From Brasenia schreberi (lineage: Eukaryota; Streptophyta; Magnoliopsida; Nymphaeales; Cabombaceae), in contig JAYKKT010000088.1 in NCBI GenBank assembly GCA_036023115.1, forward strand, positions 867,001 to 931,000: a stretch of DNA of 64,000 nt. The letters run 5' to 3'. This document shows positions 47,464 through 58,630 of the stretch, one piece after another; positions within the stretch are counted from its first letter, which is position 1, and every line of letters begins with the position of its first letter. Under the pieces are notes generated by a model, which made no database searches, was not told the DNA's origin, and worked only from the letters and a program-made list of their open reading frames with translations. Both the position numbers and the translations under genes were made by a program.

Positions 47464-50400
47464 TCACCATGGATACATGTTTGGAGAGGACGGCAAGCGT
47501 GCTGTAAGAACCTTGACACCAGTCTCAGTCACCTACATAACAATGATAATGTAAATCAAATAAGAAATGGATATCATAGAGGAGATCAGTAGAGAAACAT
47601 AAGTTGCCAATCATGCAAATAAGGCAGTAAAGAAACAAGTCAGTGAGCTCATGCTATTCCTGGCATCCTTCAATTCTTTTTCTTGAAATCTAGGATCACT
47701 CAACTCACACAAATATGGCAAAATCGAAAATCTGTCGGCAAATGCAGCTCGACTTCCACTCAATCGCCATACAGTGAGGTGCAAATAGACACCAACTTTC
47801 CTAATCGGAAATCAACCAATTGAGGGATAAGAAATCTAGCGAAACCATCGATTCAAATATATTAAGAATACGTGGAACCACTTTGAAATCTGTTCAGTGA
47901 AGTGTCTTGGTCTCGCTCATCATAAAATACCACAACATAAAAGTTCTGATGCTTTCTGAAGCCACTTACAGTACCCCAGCCTGGTACAATGTTACAATAC
48001 GCCAACCATATCGATAGGAGCTTGCTACGTTTTGTGACGTATAAATTCATTATTTCATAATTAAAGGTCAACTTTCACGAACAATCATAACATAATTAAC
48101 TCCAGAAGCAGATAGATGAGGTATAGAATCAAAGTGAAAGTCTAGAAAGTGAGCAGAAAGTTTGGAACGAACCAGTAGAGTGTGTTCAAACTGCGCACTG
48201 CACTTGCCGTCTGCAGTGACAGCAGTCCAACCATCAGGCCACATTCGATCACGCCAGACACCTAAATTTTGGATGGATCAGAATAGATTCAGCATACCAC
48301 CGCCCTCACATGCATACATACACACAACAATGCACTAAACACACCCATAAGCCACCCGATTGAACACGGCATGGTCATACCCACAGAGACTGACCCAACA
48401 CACCCACCCTCCCGCCCAAAAAGCAGCACATAACAACTGGAGCAAAGATCTTGAGGAAATTAATACATGAAGAATATTTACCAGCATTGATCATAGGTTC
48501 AATGGTAAAGGTCTGTCCTGCTTTCATCACACCAACTGCCTTGTTTTCTTCTCCTAATTAAGGAAGACAACAGACTACAGAAAAGAATGACTAAAGATGC
48601 ACAAGGGAGTGGGAAATTGATCAATTAGAATTTGAATATCTTAGTTACTCTAATAAGAATAGGCTGCTGTAGAGCTTAAGAACATCAAATAGCAAAACTT
48701 CTGAAGACTTGTCAATTCCAAAAGGATACTTGCATAATGAGGAACATTAGGGGCACAATGGAAAAGCTCGCCAATACCATGACCGCAGTATGTTTTGACC
48801 TGGTTATGGCCAAATCCGTGACACCAAATAAGTGTTAATAACCAAGAGGATGAGATCAACAGACTCAAAACAGGACATCTGAGGCTTACAACAGAGAATT
48901 TAGACACTGATGCATGCCGGTTGATGACCTCTCCAACTTCACGGAAGCGTACTCCTGGTTTAACTGTTTTCAGAGACAAAAAATGCATTCTTACTCAGCA
49001 TCATGTGGCCAAGTATCACAGAATACCAATATTCAAAGTACTCTTCCTAAAATTATGCAAGCACAGAAACAAAATAGGAACAATTAAATCGTAAGGCGTG
49101 CACCAAAATACCAGGCAATGGAACATGAATGAAACATTCAGTCATCGTGGTTTCCAGATGCATCCCCTCATGGTCACCCATACAACTGATATTTTGAAAA
49201 TTAACGTGATGCTCAACAGTCTAAAGGGTGCCTGATATTATCAGAAACATTCAGTTAAAACAACATTTTATCATCAATACAAGTTATATTTATGCATTAT
49301 TGCTTTGTTTTAAACGCCATTTTCATTCTTTTTTATGTTTGACTGTACAAACCTTTTATTGTGGTCCATCTTTTTATTTATTTTTCGTATGAAAAGTGGC
49401 CTCAATACCCATTATGCTTTATGGTTATGAGTATTGGGAAGTTAATTATCAACATATAGAAAAGATGTTCATGACTGAAATGAAGATGTTGAGATGGATA
49501 AGTGGTTACACAAGGAAAGACCGTATACATAAAGTATACATAATAAGTTATTAGAAATAAATTGGGAGTGACACTGACAAAATGAGAAAAAATCGTTTAA
49601 GATTTTGATATATATATATATATATAAAGACGACCAAAGAAAGCTCCGGTAAAAAGGTAAGAGAAATTAGATTGTGAAAATATTAAAAGAGAGACTACAA
49701 AAGTGTTGGAAGGAAACAATAAATAATGATTTAGCCTACATTGAGTTAACTGTTAGTATGGTGAATGATCAAGCTCTATGGAAACAAACAATCCATGTAG
49801 CCAAACCCATCTAGGCTAAGTTGTTGATGAAAAGTGGCCTCAATGGCCATTATTTTCTAATTTTCACATTATAGTGCAAAAACTCAGTGTATCTCAATAT
49901 CCTTAAGAGTATAACTTTTCCAAATATCTCTCCCAAGAAACCTCGCTGAGAAAGCGGTAAGAAGTAGGACAATGACTGCATCCATTCATGTAGAAAATGG
50001 ACAAAGCTCGAACTTGCAATCATAGTCTTCAGTGCAGCTTGATAGTTTGCTGTGCCATTTTGGATAAATAGGTGCATCTACGCAGCCCCTAAAAGTGACT
50101 GAATTGTGTGTTTATCTACATGAACCATGGAAAACCTGCACACGATGGCAGCACAAGTGGAGTCCAGAAAATATTCCAGTGTAACCACGACAGACAGGAT
50201 TTGCATCAGGACTAAGCGGGCTGTACCATGGAGACTATGATTGAAATGTTGAAAAAATGAAGTAAAAGAAGGAAAGAACTTTTCCAACAAAATATGTCTC
50301 GTTGAGATCAATTCGAAAGTTAGAAGCCAAAATAACATGAATATTATATGTATAAGTATACATCAACGAATAATATATAATAACCCGTACCATGGACACC

Positions 50401-51853
50401 ATCATAGTGGACAGTTACATCAACATTGACAATGTCTCCATCTTCTAATTTTCTGCTCAATAGAAGCAAAGAAAAGGGTAAGCCATCGTCATAAACTAAC
50501 AAACAGCGGGAAGTCATTGAGCTCACTGCTAAAGTAACTGCAACCACATTCTATGGCCTCACCGTTGTAAATTGTGGAAGAATCACAATAAAAAAAGGCT
50601 TTAGGTTGCTCGGATATTGGGTTAGCATTGTCCTACCAAATTAAAAAATCCTGAAAACTGGACAGACAATAGAAAGGACACAAATGTCAAACCCTCAGGC
50701 ACCATCCCTATTTCTGATAGTCCCATAAAAATAGCATGCAAGAGTAATGCAGGTTCTCCCTAGTTAGAAGGCCAAGGAATGTAAGGACAGACTGGCAGTT
50801 TCTCCCAAAATGAAGCCTGAAGGTAGAAATCCTATTTTCTCATTTCTCCAAGAAGTTCATTAGAGCGATAAATCTCATACTCATGCTGATAAGCTTAAAA
50901 CATTGACTATAGATTTGATGATACCGCATCAAATGATAATCTGGAAACAAAGGAAGTGGAAAACTTTAGAATGAGAATCAAGAAAATCACACCACAAACC
51001 TGGCATCCGGAATCTGATGGCAAATAACTTCATTGACTGATCTGCGTGAAATTTAACCAAGACGCATGAAATCTGAAAATATTCCTCTGACTGGAATTGG
51101 TGTCACCAAATAGTTCATTAAAAACAGGTTACCTACGTGCAACACGATTTTGGGAAGAAATGGTAATTAAGTGGAGATGGATATCCTCTTGAATGCCAAT
51201 GAGAATTTGTCAACTTATAGCAGCATAATCTTGGATTCAGGACTATATAGCAATAAATAGCGCATAGACATAAATTCACTGGTATCTATTACAATACAAT
51301 AACATACTGGGGTTTCCAACCGAATTTAATGCTTTTCTATGACATTGTCATTGTTGAAACTAAACAAAGTTACAGAGTTTAAAGAGCAGGTTATTTCTTC
51401 TTGCATTTCTGCAGCTATATGGTAATTAAGAATGAACATGTATCCAGTGATCTAAAGACAGAGTTCACAAACCATGTACCACAACAGAAGGACCCAACAG
51501 GGATGAATAAGCAGCATGAGAGTTAAAAAAAAGTGGATCACACGAGTAATAGATAAACGCATGCCACTCTATTCTCTGGACACCCCAAGGAACAGGCAGA
51601 ATATGCAGCTGACGGCAGTAAACTAATAGTTTTTACATAACGTTACCCTTTAACTTTGACATCCAAATAGAGCAGTCCATATCTCTAAAGCAGCATGGTA
51701 GCAAAATTTCCGTGTTTTGGAGTCCAAAGCTTCATGAGTCATGACATACCTACAGCAATTGTTGCATTATCAACCAACCAATTCATCAATTTCATCAGTT
51801 GTTACGCCAGGTCTTATTGCACGAGCTGCAACATCCAAAACTTCCCTGGCAAT
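47464..51853 (-). pseudogene. Type 1 methionine aminopeptidase (MAP1A-like), truncated and decayed
   Basis: Family exons on the minus strand: 51853-51750 (IAREVLDVAARAIRPGVTTDE), 51185-51137 (GYPSPLNYHFFPKSCC), 51041-51000 (VNEVICHQIPDAR), 50452-50391 (KLEDGDIVNVDVTVHYDGVH), about 50310-50280 (DLNETYFVGK), 48963-48890, 48799-48730 ([19 protein letters not shown]), 48547-48482 (TFTIEPMINAG), 48261-48173 ([17 protein letters not shown]) and 47532-47464 (to PW-stop). Signs of decay: the N-terminal zinc-finger and linker exons are absent upstream, where LINEs begin; the first exon has a one-base shift before ATIAVG; the DLNETYFVG exon has no AG acceptor anywhere in the ~67 bp before it; the following block (normally VDEAS...CTYECLEKAI) is not recognisable; and the conserved CHGIPD reads CHQIPD. 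Later exons still join in phase, and most metal-ligand residues are present. It could instead be a live gene with sequence errors. Confidence 0.7.
49395..49835 (+). mobile_element. RTE LINE 3' fragment in MAP1A-like intron
   Basis: The fragment begins near 'cctcaatacccattatgctt'. It carries the YEYWEVNYQHIEKMF/TEMKMLRWISG block (compare ECWAVNHHVQKM elsewhere) and ends at the conserved 'gaaacaaacaatccatgtag...ctaagttgttgat'. A short (TA)n run interrupts it at about 49609-49625. It is plus strand, opposite to the host. The short direct repeat 'aaaagtggcctcaat' at 49393-49407 and 49830-49844 looks like its target duplication. Confidence 0.82.
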
Positions 51854-52190
51854 CTGAAATTCACGGAGGATAGAAAACTCACATAGAGCTGTAAGAAGGC
51901 CTCCTGCAAATTTTATATTATTATATGAACTTAAAAAAAGGAAGAACCATATCAGTGAAAACACAGTAGGATGTGTAGCACCTCTTAGAATATGAAAATA
52001 ATTAAGCTTTTCTCTTTCCTAAATATATGTGCTAAATCCCTAAACTAACATTTTTGTGATTTGAAGCACATATTACAAAAAAAAAATCTAATGGAAAAAT
52101 ATTTAAGAAAGAAATGCTTCCACTATATGTGCACTCATTTTTTTATGTTCCCAATCTTCAATTTTCAAAATGTTACAAGTTTACACTATA
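51854..52190. other. Upstream flank of the MAP1A-like remnant
   Basis: This is AT-rich sequence with no recognisable MAP1 N-terminal exon. It ends at the start of the RTE tandem pair. I see nothing else here. Confidence 0.5.
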
Positions 52191-52458
52191 GGGATCACCC
52201 TTGCATGGCCGGTCTCAAGTCCGGATAAAGGAGGAGGGTTGCGCTAGGCTTTCGAAAGACAGTGTAAAACTTTGTCAGATTTTTATACTGTGGATTATCT
52301 AAATTATGAACTCTGCCCATGTAAGGGATCACCCTTACATTGCCGGTCCCAAGCCCGAATAAAGGAGGAGGGTTTTGTTAGGCTTCCGACAGCCGGCGTA
52401 AAACTTTGTCGGATTTTTATAACATGGATTACAAAAATTATGAGCATTGCTTTGGGAT
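52191..52458 (+). repeat. Tandem 5' modules of RTE copy D
   Basis: Two direct repeats begin at 52191 and 52325 (period about 134 bp). Each reads GGGATCACCCTT(G/A)CAT...GCCGGTC...'cggataaaggaggagggtt'...'gtaaaactttgtcgga'...'attatga'. Both are upstream of the endonuclease frame. The arrangement resembles promoter monomers in front of some LINEs. Single copies lie elsewhere in the window without LINE coding sequence. Confidence 0.75.
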
Positions 52459-55255
52459 GCCCCCGCCTACCGACGTGTTGCAGAGTCCGAATACAATAAT
52501 AAGTAAGTAAGGGCCACTACATTTTCGCCCAAATGTAGTGAATCCATTACATAGAGGGTTCCCACATCATGGACGGATGTGGGTAAAGAAGTTAATCCCG
52601 CTACATTGCCACTCGAATGTAATAATTTTCAGAGAGGGTCTCCGCATTTTAAATATATACGGATGCGGGGGGTAAGGAAGCTGGTCCTAGATAATAAGAT
52701 TCGTATTGGTTCTTGGAATATCATAACATTAACAGGTAAGCTAATGGAGGTGGTAGATACTATGATTCAGAGAAAGATTCATATTCTATATTTATAAGAG
52801 ACAAAATGGGTTGGAGAAAAAGCAAAAGAGATAGACAATACATGTTTTAAATTATGGTACTCAGGTAAAGAAAAGGCTCGAAATAGAGTTGATATTATCA
52901 TAAACAAAGATTTAAAGGATAGTGTAGTAGACATACAACGATATGGTGACTGAATCATGACGTTGAAATTAGTGTTAGGAGCAGAAGTTTTGAATATAGT
53001 TTGTGCTTACGCACCCGAAGTAGGACTAAAAGATAGTATAAAAACAACTTTATGGGAGGAGTTAGATAAGGTGATTCAAAAGATTCCACAAAGGGAGATA
53101 ATTTGTTTAGGAAGAGACTTAAATAGACATGTCGGTAAAGAGACATTAGGATATCAAGGGATTCATGAAAATTTTGGTTTTGGGTATATAAATGAGGAAA
53201 GTAGGGAGATTCTAAATTTTGCTATGGCATTTGATCTCCTTATAGTCAATACAATCTTCAAAAAATGAGATAACATTTAATTACTTATAAGAGTAGCTTA
53301 TCACAAACACAAATTGATTACTTTATTTGTAGAAAAAAAGATAGAGCGTGTTGTAAAGATTGAAAGGTAATTCCAAGAGAAAGCTTAACAACCCAACATC
53401 GACTTTTAGTTATGGATTTACAAATAAAAAAATGAACAAAAAAGAAAAGAGTGCATCGAGCTATTCGGACTAAATGGTGGAACCTCAATAGTGAGAAAGA
53501 AGATATATTTAAACAGAAAATCCTTCAAGGAGATGTTTGGAATTATGTTGGTACACCCTGTGATATGTGGAACAATATGGCTATACATATTAGGAAAGTG
53601 GTGAAAGATGTGTTAGGTGTATCTAAGGGAGGTGTATCGGTACAAAAGAAGCTTGGTGGTGGAGTGAAGTAGTGCAAAATAAAATAAGGCAAAGAGGGCA
53701 TGCTACAAATTATATTATGATAAGAAAACTAGTGAAACTTTAGAGACTTATAAGAAAGCAAAAAAAAAAAAGCCAAAAAGGCTGTGAGTGAAGCAAAAGC
53801 TAAAATTTGGGAGAATTTATATAAAAAAACTCAACTCAAAAGAGGGTGAAAGAGATATTTTTAGGATAACTAGGGCTAGAGATAAGAAAACTAAAGATCT
53901 TAGTTATGTTAGATGCATCAAGGACGAGGATGAAAAAATTTTAGTGGCAAATGATAATATAAGAAATAGATGAAAAAACTATTTTTATAAGCTTTTTAAT
54001 GAAAATAAAGATGTTAGTATTAGCTTTGGAGAGTTAGCCAAATCAGAAAAGTATATAAATCACAATTTCTACCGACGTATTCAAAAGAATGAAGTCAAAG
54101 AGGCTCTTAAACATATGAAGGGTTGTAAATCGGTAGGTATGGAGAGCAATGGAGAGCAAGTACACTTATACCCATATATAAGAACAAGGGAGACATTCAA
54201 AATTGTGCGAATTATCAAGGTATCAAGCTAATGAGTCATACTATGAAATTGTGGGAAAGAATTATCGAACGTAAGTTCAGACAAGTATTAAGTATAATAG
54301 AGAACCAATTTGGATTCATGTAAGGCAGATCTACTCTTAAAGCGATTCACCTTTTGAGACATCTTATGGAACATTTTAGAGCAAAAAAGAAAGACCTTCA
54401 CATGATATTTATTGATCTAGAAAAAGCTTATGATAGGGTACCGAGGGAGGTTCTTTGGAGAACTTTGGAAAAAAGATGTATCCCATTGACATACATTAAC
54501 CTTATAAGAGACATGTATGATGGTACAAAAACATGTGTGAGGACTCATGATGGTACAAGAACAAAGACAAAATATATGGAATGTAAGTTTGATCATTTGG
54601 TTACCTCAGAGGACATAGAAATTAAAATTGGCACACATTGCATCACCCAAAAGGAAAGTTTTAAATACGTAGGGTCAATTTTTCAATAGTGATGGAAGAA
54701 TTGATGGAGATGTTACGCATAGAATTAATACTGGTTGGTTAAAATGGAGAGGAGCATCAGGTATGCTTTGTAATAAGAAGATACCATTAAAGTTAAAAGG
54801 TCAATACTATTGAGCAGCAATTAGACCTGCTATGTTTTATGGTTTTGAGTGTTGGGCAGTTAATCATCATGTACAAAAGTTGTTTGTGACAGAAATAAAG
54901 ATGTTGAGATGGATGAGTGGTCATACAAGAAAATACCGTATACAAAATGAGGTTATTATAAACAAATTAGGAGTGGCACCAATAGAGGATAAAATGAGAG
55001 AATATCGTTTAAGATGGTTTGGACATATAGAAATAAGATCAAAAGAAGAACTTATAAGAAGGTATGAAAAACTAAATTTGGAAAGTATTAAAAGAGCTTG
55101 AAGACTACCACAAAAGTGTTGGAAAGAAACAATAAAAAATGATCTAGCTTATTGTGAGTTAATTGCTAACATGGCACACGATAGGGATCTGTGGAAACAA
55201 AGAATCCATGTAGCTGACCCCGTCTAGTATGGGAAAAGGCTTAGTTGTTGTTGGA
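52191..55255 (+). mobile_element. RTE-clade LINE, copy D (full length with doubled 5' module, inactive)
   Basis: This is the most complete RTE copy of the window. The 5' end has two tandem ~134-bp modules beginning GGGATCACCCTT at 52191 and 52325. Endonuclease pieces follow: IRIGSWNIITLTGKLMEVVD at 52579-52797, then ETKWVGEK after a stop, and VLNIVCAYAPEVGLKD through GYQGIHENFGFG at 52957-53268. The RT part (54354-54689) reads [20 protein letters not shown] and then jumps in frame from TCVRTHDG to [15 protein letters not shown], so the segment with the HQGS and catalytic FADD motifs is deleted. The C-terminal part is at 54832-55101. The 3' end is 'ctagtatgggaaaaggctta' plus GTTGTTG at about 55255. 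Many stops make it inactive. Confidence 0.88.
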
Positions 55256-57885
55256 TTATCTAAATTATGAGCATTGTGTTGGACATTCTCTCTTATTGAT
55301 ACACTATAGAGCCTGAACATAGTGAAAAGTAAGCAAGGGCCAATACATTTTCACCCAGATATAGTCAATAAATTGAAGAGAAGGTTCACACATCATGGAC
55401 GGGTGTGGATAAAAAAGTTAGTCATGTTACATTGTCAGTCAAATATAGTGAATAAATTACAGAGAGCGTATTCGCATTTTAAGCATGAACAAATGTGGGG
55501 GTAAGAAAACTAGTCGTAGATAATAAGATTCATATTAGTTTTTAAAATATCTTAATATTGTCGGTAAGCTAATGAAGGTGGTAGATACTATTATTCAGAG
55601 AAAGATTCATATCCTATATTTAGAAGAGAAAAAGTGGGTTGGAGAAAAAGCAAAAGAGATTGAAGATAATGTTTTAAGTTATGGTACTTAGGAAAGGAAA
55701 AGGCTTGAAATACAGTTAATATTATCATAAATAAAGATTTAAAAGATAGTATAAGAGACATACAATGATACGGTGATGGAATCATGATGTTAAAATTAGT
55801 GTTAAGAGTAGAGATTTTGAATATAGTTTGTGCTTACGCACCCCAAATAGGACTAGAAGATAGTATAAAAATGGTTTTTTTTGAAGAAGTTAGATAAGGT
55901 GATTCAAAGAATTCCACAAAGAGATGATTTGTTTAGGAGGAGACATGTTGGTAAAGAGACATTAAGATATCAAGGTATTCATGAAAATTATAGTTTTGGG
56001 GATATAAATGAGGAAGGTAGGAAGATTTTAAATTTTTCTATGGCATTGGATCTCTTTATAGTCAATAAAATATTCAAAAAATGAGATGAATATTTTATTA
56101 CTTATGCGAGTGGTCTATCATAAACACAAATTGATTATTTTGTTTGTAAGAAAAAAGATAGATTGTGTTGTAAAGATTGCAAGGTAATAGAAAGCTTAAT
56201 CATCCAACATCAACTTTTTAGTTATGGATTTAGAGGTAAAAAAGTGGATAAAGAAGAAAATAGTGCATAGAGCTATTCAGACTAAATAGTGGAACCTCAA
56301 AAACGAGAAACAAGGTATATTTAAACTTGAAATTATGTCGGTACATCTTGTGAGTTTTTTAATAAAAATAAAGATGTTAGTATTAACTTAAGAGAGTTCG
56401 CTAAATCAGAAAAGTGTATAAACCACAATTTCTAGTGACATATTAAAAAAGAATGAAGTCAAAGAAACTCTTAAACATATAAAGTTGATAAATTCATAGG
56501 AGCAAACAATATTCTTATAGAAGTTTGAAAAATCCTGTGAGAGACACAATCACTTGGCTCACAATACTATTTAATGAAATATGGTGAAATCAAAAGATGC
56601 CCAAGAAACGGAGAGCGAGTACACTTATACCCATATACAAGAATAAGGGAGACATTCATAATTGTGTGAATTATTAAGGTATGAAGTTAATGAGTATTAC
56701 TATAAAATTATGGGAAAGAATTATCGAACATAGCTTAAGACTAGTATCGAGTACAATAAAGAACTAATTTGGATTCATGCTACTCAAATCTACTATTGAA
56801 GCGATTCACCTTTTGAGTCGTCTTATAAAACATTTTAGAGCAAAAAAAAAGACCTTCACATGATATTTATTGATCTAAAAAAAGCTTACAATAGGGTGTC
56901 AAGGGATATTCTTTGGAGAACCTTGGACAAAAGAGGTATCCCATTGACATACATGAACCTTATAAGAGACATGTACGATGGTGCAAAAACATAGGTAAGG
57001 ACTCATAAAAGAATGACAAACTTCAATATTGGGTAATGGGTTACATCAAGGATCAACTTTAAGTCCATACTTATTTATAATGGTGATTGATGAGTTAACA
57101 AAACATATTCAAGATGAAGTACCTTAAGGAAAAAGTTAATAGAAAATTGGAACTATGGAGAGAAACATTAGAAGGTAAAGGCTTCCAACTTAGTATAACA
57201 AAGACAAAATATATGAAATATAAGTTTGATCATTTGATTACTTCAGAGGATATATAAATTAAAATTGGCACACATTGCATCCCCAAAAGAAAAATTTTAA
57301 ATATCTAGAGTCAATTTTTTAGAGTAACGTAAGAATTGATGGAGATGTTACGCATAGAATTAATGTAGGTTGGTTAAAATAGAGAGGAACATCAAATATT
57401 CTTTGTGAAAAGAAGATATCATTAAAGTTAAAAGGTAAATATTATAGAACAATAGTTAGACCTATCATGTTTTATGATTATGAGTGTTGAACAGTTAATC
57501 ATAAATATGTACAAAAGATGTCTATGGTAGAAATGAAGATATTGAGATGGATGAGTGGTCATATAGGAAAAAACCGTATAAATATTGAGGTTATTAAAAA
57601 CAAATTGGAAGTAGCACTAATAGAGTATAAATGAGAGAATATCATTTAAGATGGTTTGGACTTATAGAAAGAAGATCAAAAGAAGTGCCTCTAAGAAAGT
57701 ATGAAAAATTAGATTTTAAAAGTATCAAAAGGAAAAGTGGACGACCACAAAAGTGCTAGAAAGAAACAATGCTAGAAAGAAGCAATAAAGAATGATGTAG
57801 CTTATGTTGAGTTAAGGGTTCTGTAGAAATAAAGAATCCATGTAGGCAACCCCATCTAGTATGGGAAAAGGCTTAGTTGTTGTTT
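55256..57885 (+). mobile_element. RTE-clade LINE, copy E (tandem partner, strongly decayed)
   Basis: A second RTE copy follows copy D directly, in the same orientation. It begins around 'ggattatctaaattatgagc', so it enters the element just after the 5' module. It keeps endonuclease remnants (55881-56084, GYQ-like IHENYSFGDINEEGR), RT remnants (about 56860-57120: a [13 protein letters not shown] block, then HQGSTLSPYLFIMV), and the 3' end 'gtatgggaaaaggcttagtt' at about 57860-57880. The region after EVP has lost the FADD block. Stops and indels are much more frequent than in copy D, so it is older or evolved faster. Confidence 0.83.
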
Positions 57886-57899
57886 TTTCCAATGCCCTT

Positions 57900-58285
57900 G
57901 TATCTTTCTCACATAAAAGTAGAGAATACAAGGTACATAGAGGAGGAACTCAGTACGTAGAGGAGGAACTTCTTTTCAAGCCAATATATGTACCTTAACT
58001 AATTCATACTCATTGATTCCCCAAAGTAAATCAAAAATTTCTTTTTTTTCAACCTCAACTGATGTGTCTCTTGAGCATGATGCACATTTTAATGATGTGT
58101 AGAATTGGAGTTCATCCCAAAGACCTCTTAACTCTGCATAGTAGTTGTTAATGGATTTGGGTCATCTGGCCCCTTGTTTACATTTCTGAAATTTTTTGAG
58201 GATCTCATATTCTTTAGCTACCATCTTTTGTGAGTTGTAAGCTTCAGAAGGTGCGACTAATTGCTGGAGACATAGAATGTAAGAG
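57900..58285 (-). pseudogene. Copia-type gag remnant, left of the LTR element
   Basis: The minus-strand frame (58353 downwards, through about 57980) reads LCLQQLVAPSEAYNSQKMVAKEY and then KFQKCKQGARWPKSINNYYAELRGLWDELQFY. The last block resembles the gag of Ty1/copia elements, where a 'KQG...YY..LKGLWDEL' pattern is common. Downstream residues CASCSRDTSVEVEKKEIFDLLWGIN fit the same domain. The gag-protease LTR element at 58290 is inserted next to or in it. I see no copia protease, integrase or RT. Confidence 0.5.
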
Positions 58286-58289
58286 CTAA

Positions 58290-58630
58290 TGTCATGTCCT
58301 GATGCTGGAATCACCCAAGGCGCGAAACGCGTGACCGACGTTAGGCTGCGCATAACCTAGCAAGCCTTTCACTAAGGTTGCAGAGGTTCAGCGGAAGCTT
58401 AAGACTGATGATAGGGGAGGGTCGTTTGGAGATAACAAGAATACTTGAGAATAAATAAGAAAGCAGATTGTATTGATAGCAAATATCGATGCGTGACCCG
58501 CGACACGCTTACAACTCAGATGCGGGACTCTTCTCCCAAATGGGAGTTTATTGCTAGAGTTGTCAAGGTGGTTCCCACGTAGGGGCCCTGATTACACAAC
58601 CATGGTTCAGTTCATGGTCGAAGGGTCACA
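58290..58630 (-). repeat. 3' LTR of the gag-protease element
   Basis: This LTR aligns along its length with 61307-61669. Shared blocks include 'gctggaatcacc.aaggcgc', 'agcaagcctttcac.aaggtt' and 'gacacgcttacaactcagat'. It is about 20 bp shorter because the other LTR has an extra tandem 'gatagcaaa...' unit. Confidence 0.9.

Noticed and set aside
49981..50060. Possible decayed copy of the missing MAP1A block (a stretch resembling the LVKCTYECLE coding sequence)
   Set aside because: The similarity is short, needs several gaps and is out of frame, so I could not support it as an exon.
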